Position numbers and translations under genes: made by a program
Shown: piece after piece, positions 16,040-22,912 of the stretch
Numbering within the stretch: the first letter of the stretch is position 1
How the letters are laid out: each line of letters starts with the position of its first letter
NCBI GenBank assembly: GCA_050998755.1
Contig: JBPCPW010000013.1
Coordinates: 9,690 to 73,689 of the forward strand
Direction of reading: 5' to 3'
Source of the DNA: JAXDLW01 sp050998755
GTDB taxonomy: Bacteria > Chloroflexota > Dormibacteria > DASZGP01
Length of the DNA stretch: 64,000 bases
Notes under the pieces: generated by a model
The model's input: the letters and a program-made list of their open reading frames with translations, nothing else
The model's database searches: none
What the model was told of the DNA's origin: nothing

Positions 16040-16462
16040 TCAGGAAGCGGGGCCTGGGTGGAGGCGAAAGCGTTTGCCGCCCGGCCCACGCAACGATTCG
16101 AAGTGACGCCTGTCCAGGGTGAGGACGTCGAGGACGGCGTAGCGCTCGGCAAGCACGACTATCGACGCGTCTGCCAGGCCAATGCCTGCACCCGCACGGC
16201 GCGCGACGACAGCCCGTGCAGCCGCGACGTCGGTGGCAGAGAACGTTTCAAGGCGATATGCCCCCCGCGCAACCTCATCGAGAAGCGTGAGCTCCGCGCT
16301 CGTGCCCACCCTTGTCGCCAACAGATAGTCCATTTCGGCCAGCACAAACGGTGACATCAGCCTCGGGCCGCCCAGGGCCATGAGCGCGGCCGCCGCAGGC
16401 TCGTGCTGCGCCTGGCTGCTGTCGATCGCGGCGAGGAGCCCGCTGGTGTCGACGAGGATCAA
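16040..16462 (-). CDS. PIN-domain toxin (VapC family)
   Basis: 140 residues. PIN-fold acidic residues are in ILVDTSGLLAAID (D5), LAEMDYLLAT (E about 43), GIGLADASIVVLAE (D about 97) and LTLDRRHF. VapC toxins are magnesium-dependent ribonucleases, often cutting tRNA or rRNA. It overlaps the antitoxin gene by ATGA, the usual antitoxin-first layout. Length is typical for the family. Confidence 0.88.
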   Translation of the reverse strand: MILVDTSGLLAAIDSSQAQHEPAAAALMALGGPRLMSPFVLAEMDYLLATRVGTSAELTLLDEVARGAYRLETFSATDVAAARAVVARRAGAGIGLADASIVVLAERYAVLDVLTLDRRHFESLRGPGGKRFRLHPGPAS

Positions 16463-16686
16463 GTCTCCCCGAAACCGGCCAGGAGTTCCTCAGCATTTTC
16501 AGCCAGGCCAGGTTGACCACTGGCGAACAGCGGAAGCCTTGGGTGCGGCTCACGTAACTCAAGCAACCGCTCCACGCCCTCGCGGACCAGGTCGGCCTCG
16601 GTGCGGCCGTCCTGCGCGGCCGCACGTTCGAGTTTCGTCTTCAGCTGCTCAGGTAGGTAGATCGTTGTTCGCTTCACGCCATACAT
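16459..16686 (-). CDS. ribbon-helix-helix antitoxin (VapB/CopG type)
   Basis: 75 residues. VKRTTIYLPEQLKTKLERAA is the ribbon and first helix of a CopG-type DNA-binding domain, and the C-terminal tail (GLAENAEELLAGFGET) would wrap the toxin. Start may be ATG 16686 or GTG 16677; a hexamer CAGAAT seven bases before GTG 16677 would make that a leaderless start. It should neutralise the PIN toxin and repress its own operon. Confidence 0.85.
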   Translation of the reverse strand: MYGVKRTTIYLPEQLKTKLERAAAQDGRTEADLVREGVERLLELREPHPRLPLFASGQPGLAENAEELLAGFGET

Positions 16687-16761
16687 TCTGCCATACGTCC
16701 TGAGTCACCCGACTGATATTGTCAGACCGCTCGGGACGTTCAGGCGACATTTCACTCCGGC

Positions 16762-16807
16762 GGCGTGCGACAACCTAGCTGTCGCACGCCTACGCGACAG
16801 TGAGGGC
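16762..16807 (+). promoter_or_regulatory. WYL-type promoter P4 (autoregulatory site of the WYL gene)
   Basis: The longest palindrome of the set: perfect 11-base arms GGCGTGCGACA (16762-16772) and TGTCGCACGCC (16780-16790) around seven bases. Ten bases after the TGTCGC core comes hexamer GACAGT (16796-16801). A further half site GCGACA is at 16794-16799. Six bases after the hexamer is GTG 16808, the start of an 11-codon frame. Confidence 0.65.
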
Positions 16808-16843
16808 GTGATCGAGAAGTGCAACAGAAGGGAGGGTAGGTAG
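16808..16843 (+). other. possible 11-codon leader ORF before the WYL gene
   Basis: GTG ATC GAG AAG and seven more codons (VIEKCNRREGR), ending in TAG at 16841-16843, six bases before the WYL start. The GTG sits exactly where other promoters of this set place a leaderless start codon. Its last codons carry GGGAGGG, which may serve the WYL gene as ribosome-binding site. Expression is not demonstrated. Confidence 0.3.
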
Positions 16844-16849
16844 CTCACA

Positions 16850-17842
16850 ATGCCGATGGTGTTGAAGCTCAAGAAGGAGTTCGAGAAGCAGGACCGCGCC
16901 GCGCGGTTGATGCTGGTCATGCAGATCTTTGCGGGCGCACCCCATGGCGTGACCGCGAGGGAGATCGGCGACCGCACCGGCCGCGATAAGCGCACCTCGC
17001 TTCGCGATATCCACGCGCTGGAGGACATCGGTGTCCCGGTGCTCCAGGAGGCCAACGACACGTGGCGCCTGATGCCCGGCTACGTCCTGCCGACGATCGC
17101 GTTCACCCAGCAGGAGACGATGGCCATCCTGCTCGCCACCCGGCTCGCCGTGCAGCACCTCGACTACTACAACGAGTTCCTGGCGATGGCCCTGAACAAA
17201 CTGGCGAGCTCCCTCCCCAAGGGCGCCGTCCGCGTGCACGTGGGCGAGAGCGTGAGCCAGCTCGCCGCCAAGCCGGCGGACGCCGAGCGCCAGAAAGTTT
17301 TCAGCGTGATCACCACCGGTCTTTTGGACCGCAAGCAGATCCGCTTCACCTACGTCGACTCGAAGGGCGTTGAGACGGAGCGGCGGATCCATCCCTACTT
17401 CATGGAGCCGATCTCGCTCATGTCCCGCGGCACCTACCTGTTCGGCAAGGACATCGACAAACGCGAGCTCCGCGTCTTCAAGCTGGACCGCATCAAGAAA
17501 GCCGAGGTCCTGGCCACCGACGCCTACATCCCCGATGACGCCACCCTGCAGAAGCAGGTGGCGGATTCCTGGGGGGTCTGGAACCAGGGCCGGGTGCAGA
17601 CGGTTGAGCTTCTCTTTAATAGGGATGTCGCCCGCCGGCTCACCGAGACAATGTGGCATCCCTCCCAGGTGCTGACCAGGCAGAAGGGCGGCGCAATCCT
17701 TCTGACGCTCAAGGTCCGCGGACTGGTCGAGATCACCCCCTGGATCCTGAGCTGGGGCGCCGATGTCGAGGTGGTCGGCCCCGCGGAGTTGCGCAAGGCC
17801 GTGGCTGCTACGGCGGCCCGGATGGCGGGAACCTACAGCTAG
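16850..17842 (+). CDS. WYL-domain transcriptional regulator
   Basis: 330 residues. Residues 1-75 are a winged helix-turn-helix (GVTAREIGDRTGRDKRTSLR). Residues about 145-240 are the WYL domain (DRKQIRFTYVDSKG, then RRIHPYFMEPISLMSRGTYL and DIDKRELRVFKLDRI), and the end is a WCX-type extension (ELLFNRDVARRLTETMW). WYL proteins sense ligands, often single-stranded nucleic acid, and PafBC-type members activate DNA-damage promoters. Here the gene has the strongest copy of the palindrome that also precedes five neighbouring units, which makes it the best candidate for the factor acting there. The next gene (DUF5519) follows after 33 bases. Confidence 0.9.
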   Translation: MPMVLKLKKEFEKQDRAARLMLVMQIFAGAPHGVTAREIGDRTGRDKRTSLRDIHALEDIGVPVLQEANDTWRLMPGYVLPTIAFTQQETMAILLATRLAVQHLDYYNEFLAMALNKLASSLPKGAVRVHVGESVSQLAAKPADAERQKVFSVITTGLLDRKQIRFTYVDSKGVETERRIHPYFMEPISLMSRGTYLFGKDIDKRELRVFKLDRIKKAEVLATDAYIPDDATLQKQVADSWGVWNQGRVQTVELLFNRDVARRLTETMWHPSQVLTRQKGGAILLTLKVRGLVEITPWILSWGADVEVVGPAELRKAVAATAARMAGTYS

Positions 17843-17875
17843 ACCAGCGAGCCGCGGCGGGTCAGACTGAAGGCA

Positions 17876-18184
17876 ATGTCGACTGCCGGCCGGCTCATCC
17901 ACGACGCCGTCACCGCCTGGCCGGGAGTCGAGGCGGTCCCCCATCGTTTCGGCGGCACGGAGTATCGCTACGGTCGCAAGGAGATGGGCCACGTGCACGG
18001 CGACCGGCTGGCCGACCTGCCCCTGCCGCGCGCCCTGCACGACCAGGTCGTGGCCGATGGACGCGCGCAGTTGCACCACATCCTGCCCGACACCGGCTGG
18101 GTGAGCTGCTGGATGTCCGACCCGGACGACGCCGCCTCGGTGATCGAACTATTTCGAATCCAGTACGAGCGCTACCTGGGCTGA
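17876..18184 (+). CDS. DUF5519 (luciferase-family-like) small protein
   Basis: 102 residues. VTAWPGVEAVPHRFGGTEYR, YGRKEMGHVHGDRLADLPLP and HHILPDTGWVSCWMSD follow the DUF5519 family from end to end, so the protein is complete. The family is called luciferase-like in databases, but its activity is not established. It lies 33 bases after the WYL gene on the same strand and is probably co-transcribed from P4. Start ATG 17876. Confidence 0.75.
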   Translation: MSTAGRLIHDAVTAWPGVEAVPHRFGGTEYRYGRKEMGHVHGDRLADLPLPRALHDQVVADGRAQLHHILPDTGWVSCWMSDPDDAASVIELFRIQYERYLG

Positions 18185-18195
18185 CCGGCGCGACA

Positions 18196-18238
18196 CTGCG
18201 ACATGAACCTGTCGCAGGCATGACCCACCGTCGGTGTC
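18196..18238 (+). promoter_or_regulatory. WYL-type promoter P5
   Basis: Arms CTGCGACA (18196-18203) and TGTCGCAG (18210-18217) around six bases, an extra GCGACA at 18190-18195, ten bases after the core hexamer CACCGT (18226-18231), then seven bases to ATG 18239. Confidence 0.65.
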
Positions 18239-19264
18239 ATGAATGAGAAGAGCAGCAACCCACAGGATCCCAAGAGCCCGACCATCGCACTCAAGGAGCG
18301 CATCCGCCTGGACGGCCCCGCCGGTCTCACCGTCGGTCGCGGCCGCAGCATCGGCGCCCTCACCCTGGTGCCCGTCTTCCACGAGGGGCCGGCCGCCGAC
18401 TACATCCCCTACGCGTCCATCCAGGGTAGCGGCCTGCTGGAAATCAGCGAGGTCACCGGCGGCGGCCAGGTCAACACCCTGGTCGCGGAGAACCGCGCGG
18501 ACCAGGCGGTCCTACTGCTGGAGGGCGAAATGCTCGAAGGCATGCAGCAGACGCGCGTGCTCAACGTCACCGTCCTGGTGCCCGCGAAGACCACGCTGAA
18601 CATCCCGGTGTCCTGCGTGGAGGCGGGCCGCTGGCACCACGACGGCGTGGCCGCCTCCAAGCACGAGTTCCATATGTCACCGCGGGCGCGCTCGCGCAAG
18701 ACGATTACCGTCAACGAGCAGGCCCGCGGCGTTGGCTCGTACGCCTCCAACCAGGGCGAGGTGTGGGCCAGCGTGGATGATGAGCTCGCCGCGCACCAGG
18801 TAGCGGCGCCGACGCGGGCGCAGTCGGAGATCGGCAGGGCCCGCGGCGCGGAGGTCAGGCGAGACCTGGACCAACTCGAGCCGCGGCCGGGGCAGGCCGG
18901 CGTCGTCGCGGTGGTCGGTGGCACGCCGCTCTGCTTCGACCTGTTCGACCGTCCGTCCACGCTCGAGGTGGTCTGGAAGGGGCTCGTCGGCAGCTACGCG
19001 CTGGATGCGATGACCGTGCCCAAGCGAGCCGCTGCCGAACGAGACACAACGGAGGCCCGCCGTTGGCTGAGCGGCATGACCGAAGCGATGGCGACCGAGC
19101 ATCCCGGCGTGGGCATTGGCACCAACGTGCTCTTGAGCTCCGCGGGCGTCGGGGCCACGTCGCTGGTCATCGACGACGCGGTAGTCCACCTGGCAGCTTT
19201 CATGGCGACCGAGACCATCGGTTTCGCACGCCCCAGCCGCCGCGGCGGGACGCAACTTATCTAG
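18239..19264 (+). CDS. ARPP-1-like domain protein (ADP-ribosylglycohydrolase/phosphatase-associated family)
   Basis: 341 residues. After a short polar lead comes GLTVGRGRSIGALTLVPVFH, then EVTGGGQVNTLVAENRADQA with VLLLEGEMLEGMQQTRVLNV, TLNIPVSCVEAGRWHH and VAVVGGTPLCFDLFDRPSTL. This is the pattern of the ARPP-1 family, named for association with ADP-ribosylglycohydrolases and rhodanese/phosphatase-superfamily proteins in predicted NAD-utilising systems. Both partners are encoded 5-6 kb away here. The biochemical role is unknown. It begins with ATG 18239 seven bases after the P5 hexamer and therefore probably has a leaderless or near-leaderless transcript. Confidence 0.75.
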   Translation: MNEKSSNPQDPKSPTIALKERIRLDGPAGLTVGRGRSIGALTLVPVFHEGPAADYIPYASIQGSGLLEISEVTGGGQVNTLVAENRADQAVLLLEGEMLEGMQQTRVLNVTVLVPAKTTLNIPVSCVEAGRWHHDGVAASKHEFHMSPRARSRKTITVNEQARGVGSYASNQGEVWASVDDELAAHQVAAPTRAQSEIGRARGAEVRRDLDQLEPRPGQAGVVAVVGGTPLCFDLFDRPSTLEVVWKGLVGSYALDAMTVPKRAAAERDTTEARRWLSGMTEAMATEHPGVGIGTNVLLSSAGVGATSLVIDDAVVHLAAFMATETIGFARPSRRGGTQLI

Positions 19265-19279
19265 CCGTCGGAGTGCGGG

Positions 19280-19325
19280 CCCGCGACAACCATCTGTCGC
19301 GGGTCCACCCGATGCTGACGTTGTA
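19280..19325 (+). promoter_or_regulatory. WYL-type promoter P6
   Basis: Nine-base arms CCCGCGACA (19280-19288) and TGTCGCGGG (19295-19303) around six bases. Ten bases after the core comes hexamer GATGCT (19311-19316). ATG 19326 follows nine bases later. Confidence 0.6.
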
Positions 19326-19543
19326 ATGAACCCCACCGTCATCACCAACACCAGCCGGCCGCGCACCCGCATCTACCAGCGACGCTGGAACGTCGAGGCT
19401 GCCTGGTCGGCCCATGAGGATCACCAGTGCCTGGCGGACACCATAGAACTGGCCAACGTGACCGGGAGAAGCGCGAGCTTGAGGAGCAGCACGAGCGCTC
19501 CAACAGGGCGAAGTTCCTGGCGAACCCGCGGTTCCTGAAGTAG
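19326..19543 (+). pseudogene. small basic protein under P6, frameshifted
   Basis: From ATG 19326 the frame encodes TRIYQRRWNVEAAWSAHEDH and CLADTIEL, then loses protein character. A second frame from about 19442 encodes REKRELEEQHERSNRAKFLA and NPRFLK before TAG 19541. Joining them at about 19440-19460 gives about 72 residues rich in charged helix. The shift could be a real mutation or a sequence error. The family is not recognised. Its promoter is one of the six shared WYL-type sites, so it is probably a genuine member of the set. Confidence 0.45.
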
Positions 19544-19545
19544 CC

Positions 19546-19767
19546 CTAACCCTCCCCCCGGATCTGCGTCATCAGGTCGTCAGTGGGCACCCTGCGCTGG
19601 AGAATGCCGTAGACGGCCTCGACGGGGTCGCGCTGAGCCAGCTTCACCGCCACCAGGCGGCCCTCCTCTTCTTCAAAATAGAGGATCTCACCGGGACGAA
19701 TGCCGAGGCGGTCCCGGAGCCGTTTGGGAATGGTCACCTGCCCCTTCCCAGACACCGTGGATTTCAT
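19546..19767 (-). CDS. AbrB/MazE-family DNA-binding protein, no toxin adjacent
   Basis: 73 residues from ATG 19767 (ATG 19794 would add nine). STVSGKGQVTIPKRLRDRLG is the swapped-hairpin AbrB signature, followed by LGIRPGEILYFEEEEGRLVA and a C-terminal tail like those of antitoxins. No PIN or other toxin gene follows on this strand, so it is either an orphan antitoxin or a stand-alone regulator. A GNAT acetyltransferase lies immediately upstream, and since GNAT proteins can be toxins a functional pair cannot be ruled out, though that GNAT looks like an ordinary enzyme. Confidence 0.8.
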   Translation of the reverse strand: MKSTVSGKGQVTIPKRLRDRLGIRPGEILYFEEEEGRLVAVKLAQRDPVEAVYGILQRRVPTDDLMTQIRGEG

Positions 19768-19794
19768 ACTTTGAGAGTAGTGATTCCCGCTCAT

Positions 19795-20211
19795 TTAGAA
19801 CACCAAGACGTAGGACCAGTACTTCCAAGATCCCCCGTCGTACTCAGCGTGTTGGACGAATCCCATCCGCTCGTACAGCGCCCGGGCCACCGGCATCACC
19901 TCCGTCGTGTGGAGGCCCAGGCCTGCCGCACCGTCAGCCATGGCACGGTCGATGCACGCCTGGGTCAGGGCGCGTCCGATCCCCTTCCCACGATGGCCGG
20001 GGGCCACGGCCAGCGCTCGAAAGTAGGCCCAGTCCGGGGCCAGCCAGGCGGAGTCGCGCTTGCCTGCCGCGTAATAAGCCAGCGCGCCGGCCAGTTCCCC
20101 TCCGACCTCCGCCACCAGGATCACGGCGGACTCGCGGTAAGCGCCAACCGTGATCTCCGCGACCTTGCCGTACTCAGCCGGTAGGGCTTCCCTGATCATG
20201 AATTCACCCAA
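19795..20211 (-). CDS. GNAT-family N-acetyltransferase
   Basis: 138 residues, one complete GNAT domain. MIREALPAEYGKVAEITVGA begins the fold, ILVAEVGGELAGALAYY is strand 2-3, and the acetyl-CoA loop is FRALAVAPGHRGKGIGRALT (RxxGxG/A). ALYERMGFVQHAEY is the typical C-terminal strand. The substrate is unknown. It touches the AbrB-type gene downstream. Confidence 0.88.
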   Translation of the reverse strand: MGEFMIREALPAEYGKVAEITVGAYRESAVILVAEVGGELAGALAYYAAGKRDSAWLAPDWAYFRALAVAPGHRGKGIGRALTQACIDRAMADGAAGLGLHTTEVMPVARALYERMGFVQHAEYDGGSWKYWSYVLVF

Positions 20212-20369
20212 TCAGTTCAGCGATCCGCCCATTCCCACGTCGCCCAAGGGCACCGGTGCGAGGTGTAGAGCTCGGCGTAACGGCGCTTTGTGACGCTAAT
20301 ATCCCGTCCGGGAAAGGGCGATGGCCGAGCACCGCTACGCGGCCGCATCGCCAATGGAGGGCATGCACT

Positions 20370-21806
20370 TTGCTGAGTCACGGGTTGACGTACGTCGCCG
20401 CCGACAACACTGCCACCCAGGCGGCCGGGGTGGCGGCCGACACGGTCTGGGTGGTTGTTGCCGCCCTGCTGGTCCTGCTGATGCAGGCGGGGTTCGCGAT
20501 GCTCGAGGTGGGCTTCACGCGGATGAAGAACGTCGGCACGGTGGTCGCGAAGATCATCGTCAACCTGAGCGTCTCGTCGATCATGTACTGGCTGGTCGGG
20601 TTTGCGGTCGCCTTCGGCGTGGCATCCGGGCCGCTGGGTGGCATCATCGGCCACTCCGGGTTCGCCCCGCTGTTCCATCCCGGCAGCCAGATGGATCTCC
20701 CAGCGCTGAACGCGGCGTCGGCAATCCCAGCCTCCGCCAAGTTCTTTTTTGAGTTCGTCTTCTGCGCCATATCCCTGGCCATCGTCTGGGGAACGATGCT
20801 CGAACGCACCAAGTTCGTCGTCTACATCCTCTTTGGGATCCCCTTCGCCGCATTCATCTACCCGATGATCAGCCACTGGCTGTTCGGGGGCGGCTGGCTG
20901 CAGGCGAACTTCGGCGCGCAGGATTTCGCCGGTTCCACCGTCGTCCACCTCACCGGGGCAACGGCGGGCCTGGCCGGCCTGTTGCTGCTGGGCCCCCGGA
21001 TCGGAAAGTACGGGCGCGACGGCAGACCCAACGCCATTCCAGGGCACAACATGCCCCTGGCCCAGCTGGGCGTGCTCATCCTGTGGTTCGGGTGGTTTGG
21101 GTTCAACCCGGGCTCCACCCTCAACGCCACCAACCTGCATTTCGCCGACGTCGTGATCACCACCAACCTCGCCGCGGCCGCGGGAGCGCTGGCGGCAATG
21201 GTCTGCATTTACCGGGTGCAGCGCTCGCTCGATGTGGGCATGATCGGCAACGGGGCAATCGCGGGCCTGGTGGCCATCACGGCACCGTCGGGTTATGTCC
21301 AGCCGTGGGCCGCCCTGATCATCGGCGCCGTCGCCGGTGTGATCGTGGTGTACGGCGTCCTCTGGATCGACAAGCGCCTGGACGACCCCGTCGGCGCGCT
21401 GTCGGCCCACGGGCTGGCGGGCGTTTGGGGCACGCTGTCCTGCGGGCTGTTCACCGACCCCGAACTGGCAAAGTTCAACGCCACCGGGCACGGCGGCCTG
21501 TTTTACACGGGATCCTTCCAGCAGCTCGGGGCCCAGGCGCTCACCGTGCTGGTTTGCTTCGCCACGGTGTTCGCGCTGTCCTATGGCCTCTTCTTCCTCA
21601 TCAAGCAGACGGTCGGCCTACGCGTGAGCGAGCGCCACGAGGTGGACGGGCTCGACATCAGCGAGCATGGGATGTGGGGCTATCCTGAGCAGTTCATGCC
21701 GGTGCCCGGCGGCGCGTACATCCACCCCGACGTGCTGGCGGCCCGCGAGCAGAGGCTCGTACCGGCCGCGGCGCCCACACCGGCAGGAGCCGAGGAGGAG
21801 AACTGA
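20370..21806 (+). CDS. amt: ammonium transporter Amt
   Basis: 478 residues from TTG 20370, chosen because GGAGGG stands about nine bases upstream. A longer frame from 20256 lacks a membrane-protein start. Eleven membrane segments are visible, with MQAGFAMLEVGFTRMKNV early, the signature DFAGSTVVHLTGATAGLAGL, and DPVGALSAHGLAGVWGTLSC late. The protein conducts ammonium or ammonia across the membrane. It overlaps the P-II gene by one base (TGATG), the classic amt-glnK operon. Confidence 0.93.
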   Translation: MLSHGLTYVAADNTATQAAGVAADTVWVVVAALLVLLMQAGFAMLEVGFTRMKNVGTVVAKIIVNLSVSSIMYWLVGFAVAFGVASGPLGGIIGHSGFAPLFHPGSQMDLPALNAASAIPASAKFFFEFVFCAISLAIVWGTMLERTKFVVYILFGIPFAAFIYPMISHWLFGGGWLQANFGAQDFAGSTVVHLTGATAGLAGLLLLGPRIGKYGRDGRPNAIPGHNMPLAQLGVLILWFGWFGFNPGSTLNATNLHFADVVITTNLAAAAGALAAMVCIYRVQRSLDVGMIGNGAIAGLVAITAPSGYVQPWAALIIGAVAGVIVVYGVLWIDKRLDDPVGALSAHGLAGVWGTLSCGLFTDPELAKFNATGHGGLFYTGSFQQLGAQALTVLVCFATVFALSYGLFFLIKQTVGLRVSERHEVDGLDISEHGMWGYPEQFMPVPGGAYIHPDVLAAREQRLVPAAAPTPAGAEEEN

Positions 21807-22174
21807 TGAAGAAGGTGGAAGCGGTTATCCGACCGGATCGCCTGCAGCAGGTCCAGGACGCCCTCGATGACATCGGCGTCTCCGGCCTGACCGTCACCGA
21901 GGTCCTGGGCTGCGGGTCTCAGCGCGGCTACACCGAGACCTACCGCGGCACGCCAGTCAAGATCTCGCTGCAGCGCAAGGTCAAGGTCGAGGCGGTGATG
22001 ACGGACGAGCGCGTGGAGGGCGCCGTTGCGGCCATGATGGCTGCCGCCCGCACTGGGGAGGTGGGTGACGGAAAGATCTTCATTCTCCCGGTCGACGATG
22101 CCATCAGGATCAGGTCCGGCGAGCGTGGCGACAAGATCGTCGAGCACCGTGACCCCCAGCACTGGGGTCACTAG
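21806..22174 (+). CDS. glnK: P-II nitrogen regulatory protein (GlnK/GlnB)
   Basis: 122 residues, full length. MKKVEAVIRPDRLQQVQDAL starts the fold, GCGSQRGYTETYRGTPVK is the T-loop with the usual modifiable tyrosine in ETYRG, and TGEVGDGKIFILPVDDAIRI is the B-loop and nucleotide-binding region. It senses ATP/ADP and 2-oxoglutarate and blocks Amt when nitrogen is ample. Start ATG 21806 overlaps the amt stop. Confidence 0.93.
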   Translation: MKKVEAVIRPDRLQQVQDALDDIGVSGLTVTEVLGCGSQRGYTETYRGTPVKISLQRKVKVEAVMTDERVEGAVAAMMAAARTGEVGDGKIFILPVDDAIRIRSGERGDKIVEHRDPQHWGH

Positions 22175-22258
22175 TGGACGACGTCCTCGACGACAGGCTC
22201 GAGGTCGAGTCTCGACCCGCCTGAGGGCATGAGCCAGCCATGTTCAGAGTTCGTGCCA

Positions 22259-22270
22259 TATTATTCATAT
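22259..22270 (+). promoter_or_regulatory. -10 box for a leaderless antitoxin start
   Basis: TATTAT (22259-22264) and six bases precede ATG 22271, leaving no room for a 5' leader. The surrounding 20 bases are unusually A+T rich. Confidence 0.5.
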
Positions 22271-22531
22271 ATGACACGTAACGTATATCGGGCACACGTG
22301 GGACCTGGCGGCCGGGTGGTACTGCCCGCCGGCCTGCGACGGACCATGAACCTTCAGACCGGGTCGGAGCTAATCCTGGCGGAGACCCGCGAGGGCGAGT
22401 GGCGAATGTTCACCCGCGCTGATGCGCTGGCCGAAGCGCGGGCGCTGGTACGACAGCACGTCGGCTCCGGCGACAGCCTGGTCGACGAGTTGCTCGCTGA
22501 ACGCCGCTCAGAGGCGCGCCGGAAGAAGTAG
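22271..22531 (+). CDS. AbrB-family antitoxin
   Basis: 86 residues from ATG 22271. RAHVGPGGRVVLPAGLRRTM is an AbrB/SpoVT-type swapped-hairpin domain and ELILAETREGEWRMFTRADA its second half. The C-terminal helix (VDELLAERRSEARRKK) would bind the toxin. It directly precedes a PIN toxin with no gap. The upstream -10 box suggests a leaderless mRNA. Confidence 0.85.
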   Translation: MTRNVYRAHVGPGGRVVLPAGLRRTMNLQTGSELILAETREGEWRMFTRADALAEARALVRQHVGSGDSLVDELLAERRSEARRKK

Positions 22532-22909
22532 ATGGTGGTCCTCGACGCCTCCGCCGTGCTTGCGCTGCTGAACCAGGAGGCGGGAGCCGAGATGGTCGAG
22601 CCGTTGCTGGACGAGGCCGTCATTAGCGCAGTGAATCTGAGCGAGGTGGCCGGCAAACTTATCGACCGCGGGCTGACTCAGGCGGACGTACGTGCTGCAC
22701 TCGACTCGTTGCAGCTCGACGTCCGCCCGTTTGATTCAGACCATGCCTACAGAGCCGCCGGGCTCCGGGCCGTTGTACCGAAGGACTTCGCTCTCGGCGA
22801 CCGGGCCTGCCTCGCCCTCGCGAGCGCCCTCCAAGTCGAAGCCTTCACCGCGGATCGAGAATGGCGCCGCCTGCAGCTGCCAGACATATTGGTCACCGTA
22901 ATCCGATAG
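22532..22909 (+). CDS. PIN-domain toxin (VapC family)
   Basis: 125 residues. MVVLDASAVLALLNQEAGAE (D5), SAVNLSEVAGKLIDRG (E about 42), LGDRACLALASAL (D about 92) and FTADREWRRL (D about 112) give the four acidic PIN positions. It begins immediately after the antitoxin stop and probably forms a VapBC-type module with it. Confidence 0.88.
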   Translation: MVVLDASAVLALLNQEAGAEMVEPLLDEAVISAVNLSEVAGKLIDRGLTQADVRAALDSLQLDVRPFDSDHAYRAAGLRAVVPKDFALGDRACLALASALQVEAFTADREWRRLQLPDILVTVIR

Positions 22910-22912
22910 CGG

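Noticed and set aside
16790..18079. 429-codon minus-strand frame opposite the WYL gene
   Set aside because: Shadow of a clearly conserved WYL protein; no family resemblance.
20217..21491. 424-codon minus-strand frame opposite amt
   Set aside because: Glutamine/histidine/arginine-rich shadow of the amt gene with no domain.
12154..22174. DraG-type nitrogenase control together with amt-glnK
   Set aside because: No nitrogenase or DraT gene is visible; amt-glnK is 8 kb away, and the local partners of the glycohydrolase are a phosphatase and NAD salvage genes.
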